Positions 36,947 to 45,351 of a stretch of DNA of 58,636 bases are shown here, piece by piece; the first letter of the stretch is position 1, and each line of letters starts with the position of its first letter. The notes beneath the pieces were generated by a model. The model did not search any database and was not told the DNA's origin. It worked only from the letters and a program-made list of their open reading frames with translations. A program made the translations under genes and the position numbers. Location: the NCBI GenBank assembly GCA_009699245.1, contig WLOQ01000008.1:55136-113771 (forward strand), written 5' to 3'. The stretch is from Actinomycetota bacterium. GTDB lineage: Bacteria; Actinomycetota; Thermoleophilia; Solirubrobacterales; Solirubrobacteraceae.

Positions 36947-38377
36947 ATGGATCGCCGCACGAAGATCGTCGCCACCATCGGACCTGCCTCGCGGGATCCC
37001 GAAGTTCTCGTGCGGATGGTCGAGGCCGGACTCGACGTCGCACGGCTGAATTTCAGCCACGGCACGCACGAGCAGCATGCTGAGACGGCGCTGCTGGTGC
37101 GCGAGGCCTCCGGCCGCGCGGGGCGCCCCGTCGCGATCCTCCAGGACCTTCCCGGCCCGAAGATCCGCATCGGCCAGCTTGAGGGCGACAAGGCCGTCCT
37201 CCATGTCGGCGACGTCGTGACCTTCCTGCCTCCGGACGCAGACTTCATCGGCAATGCCAAGCGGATGAGCGTCAGCTGGCCCGGGCTCGCCGACGCCGTC
37301 GAGCCCGGCGAGCTCGTCTATCTCGCCGACGGCTCGATCCGCATGCGGGTGCGCGAGGTCCGCTCGGCGGTCGGCGAGTTCGACTGTGAGATCGAGATCG
37401 GCGGCGTCGTCGCCAACCGCCAGGGGCTCAACGTCCCCGGCCCGGCCGACCAGCTCCCCTCGCTCCCCGACGAGGACCTCGTCCACCTGCGCGCCGGCAT
37501 CGAGATCGGCGTCGACCTCGTCGCGCTGAGCTTCGTCCGTCGCCCCGAGGAGGTCCTCGAGCTGCGCGAGCACACGGACATCCCGATCTTCGCGAAGGTC
37601 GAGAAGCCGCAGGCCGTCGCGCGCGCCGAGGACATCGTGCGCGTGAGCGACGGCATCATGGTCGCCCGCGGAGACCTCGGCATCGAGCTCCCCATCCAGG
37701 AGGTCCCGCTCGTCCAGAAGCGCCTCCTGCGGCTCTGCGGCGAGCACGCGCGCGTCTCCATCACGGCGACGCAGATGCTCGACTCGATGATCCGCTCGGC
37801 CCGCCCGACGCGCGCCGAGGTCACCGACGTCGCCAACGCGATCCTCGACGGCACCGACGCCGTGATGCTCTCGCAGGAGACCGCGGTCGGCGCCTTCCCG
37901 GTCGAGGCGATCGCAATGATGGACTCGATCGCGCGCACGACCGAGCGCGAGGCGCCCTACTCGGAGTGGAACGAGCACCGTGTCCTGCGCACCGGCCGCG
38001 ACCCCGCCTACACGATCGCCCACAGCGTCGTGGAGGCCGCGCGCGAGCTCGAGCTCGATGCGATCGTCGTCCCCACGATCTCCGGCCGGTCGGCACGCCT
38101 CGTCTCCGCCCACCGCCCGACGGTGCCGATCCTCGCCCTCTCGCCGGAGCGCGAGACCGTCCGCCGCTGCGGCCTGATGTGGGGCGTGCGTGCCTCCTCG
38201 ATGCGCCACCACGGGGTGACCGAGGAGATCATCGCTGACGCCTGCCGCCGCGTGGTCGAGCTCGGCTGGGTCGAGCCCGGCATGCGCGTCGGCGTCACGG
38301 CAGGACTCCCGAGCGGCAAGCCGGGCACCACGAGCCTCTTCCAGGTCCAGCGCCTGGAGGACGTTCCCGGCGTCTAA
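36947..38377 (+). CDS. pyk: pyruvate kinase
   Basis: This 476-residue enzyme makes pyruvate and ATP from phosphoenolpyruvate at the end of glycolysis. It begins MDRRTKIVATIGPASRDPEV, the conserved A-domain strand. The active-site lysine segment is IFAKVEKPQAV, followed by VARGDLGIELPI and TATQMLDSMI, all diagnostic. The C-terminal domain (IVVPTISGRSARLVSAHRP, GLPSGKPGTTSLFQV) is the usual allosteric part. The ATG 36947 follows TACCGT at 36931; GTG 36935 in frame is less likely. PfkA lies elsewhere, so this is not a glycolytic operon. Confidence 0.96.
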   Translation: MDRRTKIVATIGPASRDPEVLVRMVEAGLDVARLNFSHGTHEQHAETALLVREASGRAGRPVAILQDLPGPKIRIGQLEGDKAVLHVGDVVTFLPPDADFIGNAKRMSVSWPGLADAVEPGELVYLADGSIRMRVREVRSAVGEFDCEIEIGGVVANRQGLNVPGPADQLPSLPDEDLVHLRAGIEIGVDLVALSFVRRPEEVLELREHTDIPIFAKVEKPQAVARAEDIVRVSDGIMVARGDLGIELPIQEVPLVQKRLLRLCGEHARVSITATQMLDSMIRSARPTRAEVTDVANAILDGTDAVMLSQETAVGAFPVEAIAMMDSIARTTEREAPYSEWNEHRVLRTGRDPAYTIAHSVVEAARELELDAIVVPTISGRSARLVSAHRPTVPILALSPERETVRRCGLMWGVRASSMRHHGVTEEIIADACRRVVELGWVEPGMRVGVTAGLPSGKPGTTSLFQVQRLEDVPGV

Positions 38378-38380
38378 GTC

Positions 38381-39790
38381 TCAGCGCCCCGCGTAGTACA
38401 GCGCCTCGGCGCGGCCGAGCTCGGTCGCCGGCGGGTCGCCGTAGAGCCATTCGCGCGCGATGCGGTGCCAGTTGCCGCGCGCGCGCAGGCCGCTTATCAC
38501 CGCGAGGGTCATCATCTCCAGGCGCCGCCCGAAGATGTGCTCCGGCGGGAGCCGCTGGTGACGGATGTCGCGGAAGTGCCGGCCCGTCGGGTCCGAGAAA
38601 TCGAGCACGATCCGTGTCGCGAGCGTGGGATCGAGCTCGACGACTTCGTCAGTGGTGAACCACCACGTGTAGGCGCGGAACTCGTCGAGCAGCGCATCCG
38701 GCGCAGTGGCCGCCGGGTCGGCGAGCATCCCCGCGGCGGCCATCCGCTCGACCATCTGCGCGCCGCGGCCCTCGACCCCGAGCCGGTGGATCTCGAGCTC
38801 GAGCTCGGACGCCTCGACGCTGATGCGCTTGAAGAGGCCGAAGTCGATGAAGCCCATGCGCCCGTCCGGCAGGAGGATCGAGTTGCCGGGGTGCGGGTCG
38901 CCGGAGAAGGCGCGATGGCGATACATGCAGCCGAAGTAGAAGCGGAAGATCATCTCGGCGACGCGATCGCGCGAGGCCTGGTCCATCCGGGCGATCGCAT
39001 CGTGCCCGACGCCCTCGAGCAGGTCCATCACGAGGACACGTGGGCGGCAGAGCTCGGCATGGACTTCGGGGATGACGATGAAAGGATGGCCGCGATGCGC
39101 ACGCGCCACGGCGCGCGTGTTGTCGGCCTCGAGCTCGTAGTCGAGCTCCTCGTGGATGCGCTCGCGCACCTCGCGCGCCGTCGCCTCGACGTCGATCCCG
39201 GGCATGAGCTGACGCGCGACGCGCAGCAGCGGGACCAGGTTCTGGAGGTCCGCGCGCACGGCGGCATCGATGCCGGGGTACTGGACCTTGACCGCGACGG
39301 CGCGGCCGCCCTCGATCGTGGCGCGGTAGACCTGCCCGATCGATGCCGCGGCGATCGGGGTCTCGTCGAAGGTCTCGAAGATCTCCGCCAGCGGCGCGCC
39401 GTAGTCGCGCTCGATCGCGCGCCGCATCTGCGGGAACGCGACCGCCGGGGCCGCGTCGCGCAGCCGCGCGAGCTCGGCGCGCACGTCCTCGCGATACGCC
39501 GGCGGAACCGCCTCGAGGTCGACGACCGAGAGCATCTGGCCGACCTTCATCGCGACGCCCTTCATCGAGCCGAGCACCTGCACCATGCGGCGCGCGGTCT
39601 CGACCTGCTGGCGCCCGAGTGCATCGGCCGCGTCCTCGGGGGAGCGGCGCAGGTTGGCGGCCGAGGTCGCGGCGTAGCGCGCCGCCTCCCCTGCCGCGAG
39701 ACGGCCGAGCGCGGCGGTGCGGCGCAGCCGCGAGGCGAACAGCTCCTCCTCGGGCTCGTGCGGCCCGTCCGGGTGCTCGCGGTCGGTCAT
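38381..39790 (-). CDS. ABC1/AarF (UbiB-type) atypical kinase
   Basis: This 469-residue member of the ABC1/UbiB protein-kinase-like family has MKGVAMKVGQMLSVVDLEAV (the KxGQ motif replacing the usual loop), the AVAVKVQYPGIDAAVRADLQ lysine strand, EELDYELEADNTRAVA, SGDPHPGNSILL (catalytic loop) and MGFIDFGLF (metal Asp). These ATPases support quinone or lipid metabolism at the membrane; there is no transmembrane helix at the C-terminus here. The start ATG 39790 avoids overlap with the convergent/adjacent MBL gene. The minus-strand neighbour is the glyoxalase-like MBL gene. Confidence 0.9.
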   Translation of the reverse strand: MTDREHPDGPHEPEEELFASRLRRTAALGRLAAGEAARYAATSAANLRRSPEDAADALGRQQVETARRMVQVLGSMKGVAMKVGQMLSVVDLEAVPPAYREDVRAELARLRDAAPAVAFPQMRRAIERDYGAPLAEIFETFDETPIAAASIGQVYRATIEGGRAVAVKVQYPGIDAAVRADLQNLVPLLRVARQLMPGIDVEATAREVRERIHEELDYELEADNTRAVARAHRGHPFIVIPEVHAELCRPRVLVMDLLEGVGHDAIARMDQASRDRVAEMIFRFYFGCMYRHRAFSGDPHPGNSILLPDGRMGFIDFGLFKRISVEASELELEIHRLGVEGRGAQMVERMAAAGMLADPAATAPDALLDEFRAYTWWFTTDEVVELDPTLATRIVLDFSDPTGRHFRDIRHQRLPPEHIFGRRLEMMTLAVISGLRARGNWHRIAREWLYGDPPATELGRAEALYYAGR

Positions 39791-39797
39791 CGCGACC

Positions 39798-40538
39798 TCA
39801 GCCCGTGCGCTCCACCCGCGAGCCGGGGACGATGTCGTCGCGCCCGTCCGGCCAGCGCACCCAAGCCTTGTGCCCACCGTCATAGTCGTCGCCGAGCAGG
39901 ATCAGCGTCGCGGGCTCACCGAGCGCGACGCACGGCGAGCTGCCCTCGGGGTCGAGGCCGCGCCAGATCCGGATGAAGGCGTTGTGCTCGCGCTCCTCGC
40001 CGATCGTCGTCGGGTCCGTATGACCGGGCCGCACCACCGTCTCGTCGGGCAGCGCGAGCAGCGTGTCCATCACCGACGAGCGCAGGTCCGCGTATCCGGT
40101 GGCGCCCGGCGCCCGGACACCGCCAACGGAGCCCTGAAAGAGCGTATCCCCGGTGAAGACCTCCCCCTCGACGAGCAGCGCCACCATCCCGGCGGTATGC
40201 CCCGGCGTGTGGAGGACCTGCACCTCGAGCTCCCCGACCTGGACGGCCCGGCCGGGGAGCAGGTCACCGGTCGCCGCCGGGACGAGGTCGCGCTCGGCCG
40301 GATGGATCAGCACCTCGATCCCGGGGTGCTGGGCGACCACGTCCTCGAGCTCGAGCACGTGATCGTGGTGGTGATGCGTCAGCAGGACGTGGGTCGGCGT
40401 CATCGCGTGGCGCTCGGCGGCCGCGAAGAGGGGATCCATCGGCCCGCCGGCGTCCACATAGAAGGCCGCGCCGCCCGGCTCGCCGACGAGATACGTGTTG
40501 GTCAGGTACCCCGGCAACAACGAGCGCTCGACGATCAT
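39798..40538 (-). CDS. MBL-fold hydrolase (glyoxalase-II-like)
   Basis: This 246-residue MBL enzyme has the motif VLLTHHHHDHVLELEDVVAQ with the HxHxDH zinc site, then HTPGHTAGMVALL and EVFTGDTLFQGSVGG (Asp), the pattern of hydroxyacylglutathione-hydrolase-like thioesterases. A short C-terminal region (TLILLGDDYDGGHKAWVRWP) is extra. A glyoxalase-I-like gene is directly divergent (53 bases), and the pair could detoxify 2-oxoaldehydes such as methylglyoxal. Whether the thiol is mycothiol in this lineage is not shown. Confidence 0.88.
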   Translation of the reverse strand: MIVERSLLPGYLTNTYLVGEPGGAAFYVDAGGPMDPLFAAAERHAMTPTHVLLTHHHHDHVLELEDVVAQHPGIEVLIHPAERDLVPAATGDLLPGRAVQVGELEVQVLHTPGHTAGMVALLVEGEVFTGDTLFQGSVGGVRAPGATGYADLRSSVMDTLLALPDETVVRPGHTDPTTIGEEREHNAFIRIWRGLDPEGSSPCVALGEPATLILLGDDYDGGHKAWVRWPDGRDDIVPGSRVERTG

Positions 40539-40544
40539 GAGTTG

Positions 40545-40550
40545 AGGCTA
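40545..40550 (-). promoter_or_regulatory. putative -10 (TAGCCT) for the glyoxalase-II-like gene
   Basis: TAGCCT on the minus strand ends 6 bases before the ATG at 40538. It shares the 53-base divergent spacer with a plus-strand hexamer at 40580. Confidence 0.45.
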
Positions 40551-40579
40551 GGGCAGATGGGACCCGGGCGCACCGGGTG

Positions 40580-40585
40580 TACGCT
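40580..40585 (+). promoter_or_regulatory. putative -10 (TACGCT) for the glyoxalase-I-like gene
   Basis: TACGCT ends 6 bases before the GTG at 40592, supporting GTG as the start of a leaderless transcript. Confidence 0.45.
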
Positions 40586-40591
40586 GGACCC

Positions 40592-40969
40592 GTGTCCGAG
40601 CTCATCCACACCTGCTACCGGATCACCGACATCGACCGGTCGGTGGCCTTCTACCAGGCGCTCGGCTTCGAGGAGCTCTCGCGGATGCAGATCCGCGACG
40701 AGGCGGTCAACATCTTCATGGGCCTGCCGGGCGACGGCGCACGGCTCGAGCTGACCTACAACTTCGGCGTCGATGCCTACGAGATCGGCACGGGGTACGG
40801 ACACATCGCGATCACGGCGAGCGACCTCGATGCGACCCTCGCGGCACTCGGCGAGCAGGGCATCGAGCCCGAGCGCGCGCCGTACACGGTCCGCGAGGGC
40901 GGCTCGCGCATCTGCTTCGTGCGCGACCCCGACGGCTACCGCATCGAGCTCATCGAACGTGCAGGCTGA
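40592..40969 (+). CDS. VOC-family glyoxalase I-like protein
   Basis: This 125-residue vicinal-oxygen-chelate protein with two beta-alpha-beta-beta-beta modules resembles lactoylglutathione lyase (GloA). The four expected metal ligands can be read: His in ELIHTCYRI, Glu in ARLELTYN, His in GYGHIAIT and Glu in YRIELIER. It likely isomerises a thiol-methylglyoxal hemithioacetal. The GTG start is preferred over the ATG-like frame at 40577 because of the TACGCT hexamer. Its last bases overlap the Ppx/GppA start by 11 bases. Confidence 0.88.
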   Translation: MSELIHTCYRITDIDRSVAFYQALGFEELSRMQIRDEAVNIFMGLPGDGARLELTYNFGVDAYEIGTGYGHIAITASDLDATLAALGEQGIEPERAPYTVREGGSRICFVRDPDGYRIELIERAG

Positions 40970-42530
40970 AGCCGACTCGCGTCTGGCGGTCGCCGACCTC
41001 GGCTCGAACTCCTTCCGGCTCGTCGTCTTCGAGACCCACAGCCCCGAACCGGGCGGGCTGGGCGGCTGGTGGAAGCGCACGGATGAGATCCACGAGCCGG
41101 TGCGCATCGGCGCCGGTGTGGACGAGGCGGGCGCGCTCGGCGCCGACGGGATCGCCCGCGCCCTGGCGACGATCGAGGTGTTCGCGCACTTCTGCGATGC
41201 CGCCGGCCTCGCGCACGACGAGATCGACATGGTCGCCACGAGCGCGATCCGTGAGGCCTCGAACGCCGAGGCATTCCTTGAGGAGGCGCACCGCCGCGCC
41301 GGGCGTCCGCTGCGCGTCCTCTCGCGCGAGGAGGAGGCCCGCTACGGCTTTCTCGCGGCGGTGAACTCGAGTGACATCCGCGATGGCGCCGTCCTTGATC
41401 TCGGCGGCGGCTCGCTCCAGCTCATCGCCGTCGAGGGACGCGAGGCGGGCGCGCTCGACTCCTGGCGCCTGGGCGCCGTGCGGATGACCGAGCGGTTCCT
41501 CCCGGGTGACGGCCCGGCGACCGCGGACCAGCTCGCCGCACTGCGCGACCACGTCGCGCGCAAGCTGCGCGGCGCCACCTGGCTCACCGGTGCCGAGCGC
41601 CTCGTCGGGATCGGCGGCACGGTGCGCAACCTCGCCGCCGCCGTCCAGCGCGCAGGGCGCGTGCCCGAGTTCGGCGTCCAGGGCTTCGTCATCGAGCGCG
41701 AGGCGCTCGATGACCTCGTGGAGCGCCTCGCGGCCCTGCCGGCCTGCGAGCGCGGGTCGGTCCCCGGCATCAAGCCGGCGCGCGCCGACATCATCCTCGC
41801 GGGCGCCGTCGTCGTGCAGAGCGTGCTCGCGCGCGGCGACCTGAGCGGCATCGAGGTGACCGAGGCAGGGCTGCGCGAGGGCGTCTTCTTCGAGCGCGCG
41901 TTCGGTGAGGCGCGCGAGCCGCTCTTCGGGACCGCACGCCGGCCGGTGTTCGACGACGTGCGCCGCGCCAGCGTCCTGAACCTCGCTGCGCAGTACGACT
42001 CGCACGCCGCCCACACCGACCACGTCGCGCGGCTCGCGCTCGGGCTCTTCGATGATCTGGCCGCCGCGGGGCTGCACAGTGGGGACCCGCGCGAGCGTGA
42101 GCTGCTCTGGGCCGCGTCGCTGCTGCATGACATCGGCGTCGCCGTCGACTACGACGACCACCACAAGCACTCGCGCTACCTCGTCCTCAACGCGGGCCTG
42201 CCGGGCTTCAGCCCGCGCGAGGTCGCGCTCATCGGCCAGATCGTGCGCTACCACCGCAAGGGCATGCCCGACCCGGGCCCCTTCGCCGGGCTCTTCCAGG
42301 ACGGCGATGCGGCCCTGCTCAACCGCTGCGCGGTGCTGCTGCGTCTCGGCGAGGACCTTGAGCGCAGTCGTGATCAGCTCGTCCGGTCGGCGCGCGTGCG
42401 GGCCGACAGCAAAGGCCCCGTGCGCCTCGAACTCGAAGCTGACGGGCAGGCGCGCGTGGCGCGCTGGGCCGCCTCGCGTGAGGGCGAGCTGTTCGAGCGC
42501 ACGTTCGGCCGCGCGCTCGAAGTCGCCTAG
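40959..42530 (+). CDS. ppx: Ppx/GppA phosphatase with HD C-terminal domain
   Basis: This 523-residue ASKHA-fold phosphatase acts on polyphosphate and/or pppGpp. The N-terminal module has VADLGSNSFRLVVFE (phosphate loop), VATSAIREASN and LDLGGGSLQLIAVEG, the family signature. A C-terminal HD-type helical domain follows (LLHDIGVAVDYDDHHKHSRY), as in long Ppx forms. The GTG start at 40959 overlaps the upstream glyoxalase gene by 11 bases, and that short overlap suggests translational coupling. Whether exopolyphosphatase or guanosine pentaphosphatase activity dominates cannot be told. The 3' end converges with a small hypothetical gene. Confidence 0.92.
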   Translation: MQAEADSRLAVADLGSNSFRLVVFETHSPEPGGLGGWWKRTDEIHEPVRIGAGVDEAGALGADGIARALATIEVFAHFCDAAGLAHDEIDMVATSAIREASNAEAFLEEAHRRAGRPLRVLSREEEARYGFLAAVNSSDIRDGAVLDLGGGSLQLIAVEGREAGALDSWRLGAVRMTERFLPGDGPATADQLAALRDHVARKLRGATWLTGAERLVGIGGTVRNLAAAVQRAGRVPEFGVQGFVIEREALDDLVERLAALPACERGSVPGIKPARADIILAGAVVVQSVLARGDLSGIEVTEAGLREGVFFERAFGEAREPLFGTARRPVFDDVRRASVLNLAAQYDSHAAHTDHVARLALGLFDDLAAAGLHSGDPRERELLWAASLLHDIGVAVDYDDHHKHSRYLVLNAGLPGFSPREVALIGQIVRYHRKGMPDPGPFAGLFQDGDAALLNRCAVLLRLGEDLERSRDQLVRSARVRADSKGPVRLELEADGQARVARWAASREGELFERTFGRALEVA

Positions 42531-42868
42531 AAGGGCGGGCGGTCCGGGTCGTCGCCGGGCGCGAATCCGTCGTCCTCGCCGGGCCCGACCGGCACGACCA
42601 CGGGAATTTCGATCGGCTGCTGCTGGGCGAGCATCTCCTCGAGCTGATCCTCGATGCCGTTGGCCGAGCCGTCGCAGTCGATGCGCACGCGCTTGGTCGG
42701 GACGCGCTCGTCCGCGAGGACCGGCAGGCCGAAGAGCTCGTGCCAGCCGATCAGCTCATGATCGACCGGGTTGAGCAGGATCGCGTTGGCCGGGACCGGA
42801 CAGGTCGAATTGTGGTGATCGACCGCCGCCTTGATGGCGCCGAGATTCTTCGCCTCGAACCGACTCAT
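42527..42868 (-). CDS. conserved-looking hypothetical protein, 113 residues
   Basis: This 113-residue protein has a well-formed core: AIKAAVDHHNSTCPVPANAI, then LLNPVDHELIGWHELFGLPV and LADERVPTKRVRIDC, and ends in an acidic Pro/Gly-rich tail. The mix of His, Cys and Asp around DHHNSTCP suggests a metal or ligand site, but I recognise no family. Its ATG overlaps the stop of the MFS transporter gene (ATGA), so it is translated with that pump. It may be a lineage-specific partner protein. Confidence 0.7.
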   Translation of the reverse strand: MSRFEAKNLGAIKAAVDHHNSTCPVPANAILLNPVDHELIGWHELFGLPVLADERVPTKRVRIDCDGSANGIEDQLEEMLAQQQPIEIPVVVPVGPGEDDGFAPGDDPDRPPF

Positions 42869-44295
42869 GCGCCGGAGGGTACCGGCGCCTCGCTGGTTGA
42901 CGCCCCGGTCGCGGACGGCTGCGCGACCAGGTGGCGCGGGATCAGCAGGGCGATGAGCGCGCCCGCCGCGAGGACCGCGCCGCCGACGGGCAACGCGCCG
43001 CGCAGGCCGTCGACGTAGTCCTGCGGCGAGGCGTAGCCCCCCGCGGCGGCGAAGACGCTCGCGAGGACGGCGACGCCGGCCACACCGCCGAGCTCGCGGA
43101 TCGTGTTGGTCGCGCCCGACGCCTTGCCCGCCTCGACCGCCCGCACCGACGCGAGCACGGCGTTGGCGGACGGTGCGAAGACGAGCGACATGCCCATCCC
43201 CGCGGCGATGAAGGCGGGGACGAGCTCCGAATACGACGTGTCCACCGCGGTGACATGTGCGATCCGGAAGACCGCCGCGGCCTGCAGCGCGAGCCCGAGC
43301 GCCATCAGCGGCCGGGCCCCGATCTTGTCGCTCAGGAGCCCGGCGATCGGCGCGACGAAGATCGGCATGATCGTCCACGGGAGTATCCGCAGACCGGCCT
43401 GGAGCGGCGTGAACCCCTGGACCGTCACGAAGAACTGCGAGAGGAAGAAGATCGACCCGAAGATCCCGAAGAACATGACGAACGACGCCGCGTTGGTCGC
43501 AGAGAAGGCGCGGCTGCGAAAGAAGCGCAGGGGCAGCAGCGGCTCACGCGTGCGGTGTTCGACGACGAGGAACGCGACGAGCATGAGGGTGCCGAGCGCC
43601 AGTGAGGTGACGACCGTCGCGCTGCCCCACCCGAGCGCGCTCGCGCGCACGACGCCGAAGGTCAGCGGGAAGAGCCCCGCGATCGCGAGCAGCAGACCGG
43701 GCGGGTCAAGCCCCCGGTCGGGCCCGTAGCTCTCGCCGAGCAGGCGCGCGGCGAGCGGCGCGACGACGAGCCCGATCGGGACGTTCACCCAGAAGATCCA
43801 CTGCCAGGCGATGCCCTCCGTGATGGCTCCGCCGACGACCGGCCCCATCGCCACCCCGAGCCCGGCCACGCCGGACCACGCGCCGATCGCGATCCCACGC
43901 TTGCCGTCCGGCACCGCCTCGGAGAGGAGCGTCAGGGAGAGCGGCGTCACGAAGGCCGCGCCGAAGCCCTGCAGCGCGCGGGCCGCGACGAGCGTGTCGA
44001 CACTCGGAGCGATCGCCGCAGCGGCCGAGCCGATGGTGAACAGCGCGATGCCGAAGGTGAACATCCGCCGGCGGCCGAAGCGGTCGCCGAGCGCCGCGCC
44101 GAAGAGCAGGAAGACCGCGTACGCGAGCGTGTAGGCGTTGACCGTCCACTCGAGCTGTTCGAGCGTCGCGTCCAGATCGACACGGATCACCGGCAGCGCC
44201 GTCGACACGACCAGGTTGTCGAGCGTGACCATGAACAGGCCGACAGAGACCAGGACGAAGGTCACCACCGGGTGCGGGTGCCGCGGTTGGCGCAT
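42865..44295 (-). CDS. MFS drug-type transporter (DHA2/EmrB-QacA family)
   Basis: This 476-residue proton-driven exporter has a predicted 14-helix pattern. The N-terminal signature VTLDNLVVSTALPVIRVDLD and the loop GAALGDRFGRRRMFTFGIAL (motif A) are typical. Motif C is visible in GVAGLGVAMGPVVGGAIT. The second half begins EPLLPLRFFRSRAFSATNAA. This is the EmrB/QacA group, which exports drugs, dyes or small metabolites; the actual substrate is unknown. The short hypothetical gene overlaps its end and is probably co-expressed. No TetR/MarR regulator is adjacent. Confidence 0.9.
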   Translation of the reverse strand: MRQPRHPHPVVTFVLVSVGLFMVTLDNLVVSTALPVIRVDLDATLEQLEWTVNAYTLAYAVFLLFGAALGDRFGRRRMFTFGIALFTIGSAAAAIAPSVDTLVAARALQGFGAAFVTPLSLTLLSEAVPDGKRGIAIGAWSGVAGLGVAMGPVVGGAITEGIAWQWIFWVNVPIGLVVAPLAARLLGESYGPDRGLDPPGLLLAIAGLFPLTFGVVRASALGWGSATVVTSLALGTLMLVAFLVVEHRTREPLLPLRFFRSRAFSATNAASFVMFFGIFGSIFFLSQFFVTVQGFTPLQAGLRILPWTIMPIFVAPIAGLLSDKIGARPLMALGLALQAAAVFRIAHVTAVDTSYSELVPAFIAAGMGMSLVFAPSANAVLASVRAVEAGKASGATNTIRELGGVAGVAVLASVFAAAGGYASPQDYVDGLRGALPVGGAVLAAGALIALLIPRHLVAQPSATGASTSEAPVPSGA

Positions 44296-44325
44296 GGGGG
44301 GCGATTCTCACAGCCTGGGCGGGCG

Positions 44326-44331
44326 TACACT
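44326..44331 (+). promoter_or_regulatory. putative -10 (TACACT) for the Nudix gene at 44339
   Basis: TACACT ends 7 bases before the ATG at 44339, in the spacer divergent from the MFS gene. Confidence 0.45.
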
Positions 44332-44338
44332 GACGGCG

Positions 44339-45001
44339 ATGAGCTTGGGGCGCACGATCCTCGCCCGCGGGCCCTGGTCCCCCGACCAGGTGGAGGTGCG
44401 CTGGGCGCAGGAGCACTACGCGCCGCCCGAAGCGCACACGCTCGCCGCCGACGCCGCCGTCGCGGCGCTCGCCGAGCGCGGCTCCCCAAGCCACGACGGG
44501 CTCTCTGCGCGCCTCGTCGGCCACGAGCACCTCGCCGATGGGCGCCTCGTGATGGACCTGCAGCCGGCGCGCTGGTCGCTGCGCCTCGTCGAGGGCGATG
44601 CGTCCTTCTCGATGGCCGCGCTGTGCGCCGTGCGCGACAGCGAGGGCCGCTGGCTCGCCGGCAGGCGCGCGGCCTGGCTCGCGTCCTGGCCCGGGCGCTG
44701 GGCGCTCGGAGCGGGCGGCGCGGTCGACCCCGGCGAGAGCCCCGTCGAGACCCTCGCCCGCGAGCTGCTCGAGGAGTGGGCGGTCGAGGCCGCCGTGCTG
44801 CGCGGTGAGGCGCTGCTTCAGCTCCCGCACTCGATGGTGATGTTCGTCGGCCAGGCGTGGCTGCCCCCGGGCGCCGAGGTGACCATGGACCACGAGCACG
44901 ACGACTACGCCTGGTGGCCCGCGGACCCGCAGGAGTGGCCCGCCGAGGCCGACGAGCCGCTGCGGCGCATGGCCGCGATGCTCTCCGAGGCCCCCTCGTG
45001 A
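44339..45001 (+). CDS. Nudix-domain protein with N-terminal extension
   Basis: This 220-residue protein carries a Nudix box (GAVDPGESPVETLARELLEE) in its C-terminal half. The last positions of the consensus are changed (ExGU reads EWAV), which may alter activity. The ~95-residue N-terminal region is unlike known Nudix partners and may bind a substrate or protein. The GTGA overlap with the next gene (DUF3817) suggests coupling. The start ATG 44339 is fixed by the TACACT hexamer. The nucleotide-type substrate is unknown. Confidence 0.8.
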   Translation: MSLGRTILARGPWSPDQVEVRWAQEHYAPPEAHTLAADAAVAALAERGSPSHDGLSARLVGHEHLADGRLVMDLQPARWSLRLVEGDASFSMAALCAVRDSEGRWLAGRRAAWLASWPGRWALGAGGAVDPGESPVETLARELLEEWAVEAAVLRGEALLQLPHSMVMFVGQAWLPPGAEVTMDHEHDDYAWWPADPQEWPAEADEPLRRMAAMLSEAPS

Positions 45002-45330
45002 AGAGCTTCTCCTACGCGACGCTCAAGCGCCTGTCGTTCGCGCACTCGACCGTCTACCTCTGCCTGCTGATCGTCTGGCTCATCCCTGGGCTGGCAGTCG
45101 GGGAGACGATCTTCGGCTACCTGCACGGGATCGGCTGGATCCTCATGGTGCTGCTCAGCCTCATCGCCCTGCGCGCCCGCGTCATCCCGATGCGCATCGC
45201 CGCCGCGGTCTGCGTGCTGGGCGCCGTCGCCCCCTTCTTCGGGACCTGGGAGTTCGTGCGCGAGGGTCGCCGACGCGATGCGCAGCGCCGATTTCCCGTG
45301 TCCCCCGGACCCGCGCCCGCGGCGCGCTAG
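44998..45330 (+). CDS. DUF3817-family membrane protein
   Basis: This 110-residue membrane protein has three hydrophobic segments: VYLCLLIVWLIPGLAVG, GIGWILMVLLSLIALRA and IAAAVCVLGAVAPFFGTWEF. The pattern LHGIGWI and the size match DUF3817 (small actinobacterial integral membrane proteins). The last 25 residues are basic and Pro-rich. The GTG start overlaps the Nudix stop (GTGA). It is 21 bases upstream of the fused 2-oxoglutarate dehydrogenase gene; a TAGGGT hexamer overlaps its stop codon. Function unknown. Confidence 0.8.
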   Translation: MKSFSYATLKRLSFAHSTVYLCLLIVWLIPGLAVGETIFGYLHGIGWILMVLLSLIALRARVIPMRIAAAVCVLGAVAPFFGTWEFVREGRRRDAQRRFPVSPGPAPAAR

Positions 45331-45333
45331 GGT
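45328..45333 (+). promoter_or_regulatory. possible -10 (TAGGGT) for the 2-oxoglutarate dehydrogenase fusion gene
   Basis: TAGGGT includes the stop codon of the DUF3817 gene and precedes the ATG at 45352 by 18 bases. This would give an mRNA with a leader of about 10 bases. Confidence 0.3.
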
Positions 45334-45351
45334 ACGGGCGCAGAGCCTCTG

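Noticed and set aside
36098-38212. 704-residue minus-strand open frame over the M29 peptidase and pyruvate kinase genes
   Set aside because: Composition is Arg/Ala/Asp-rich without any motif, and it lies opposite two well-identified enzymes.
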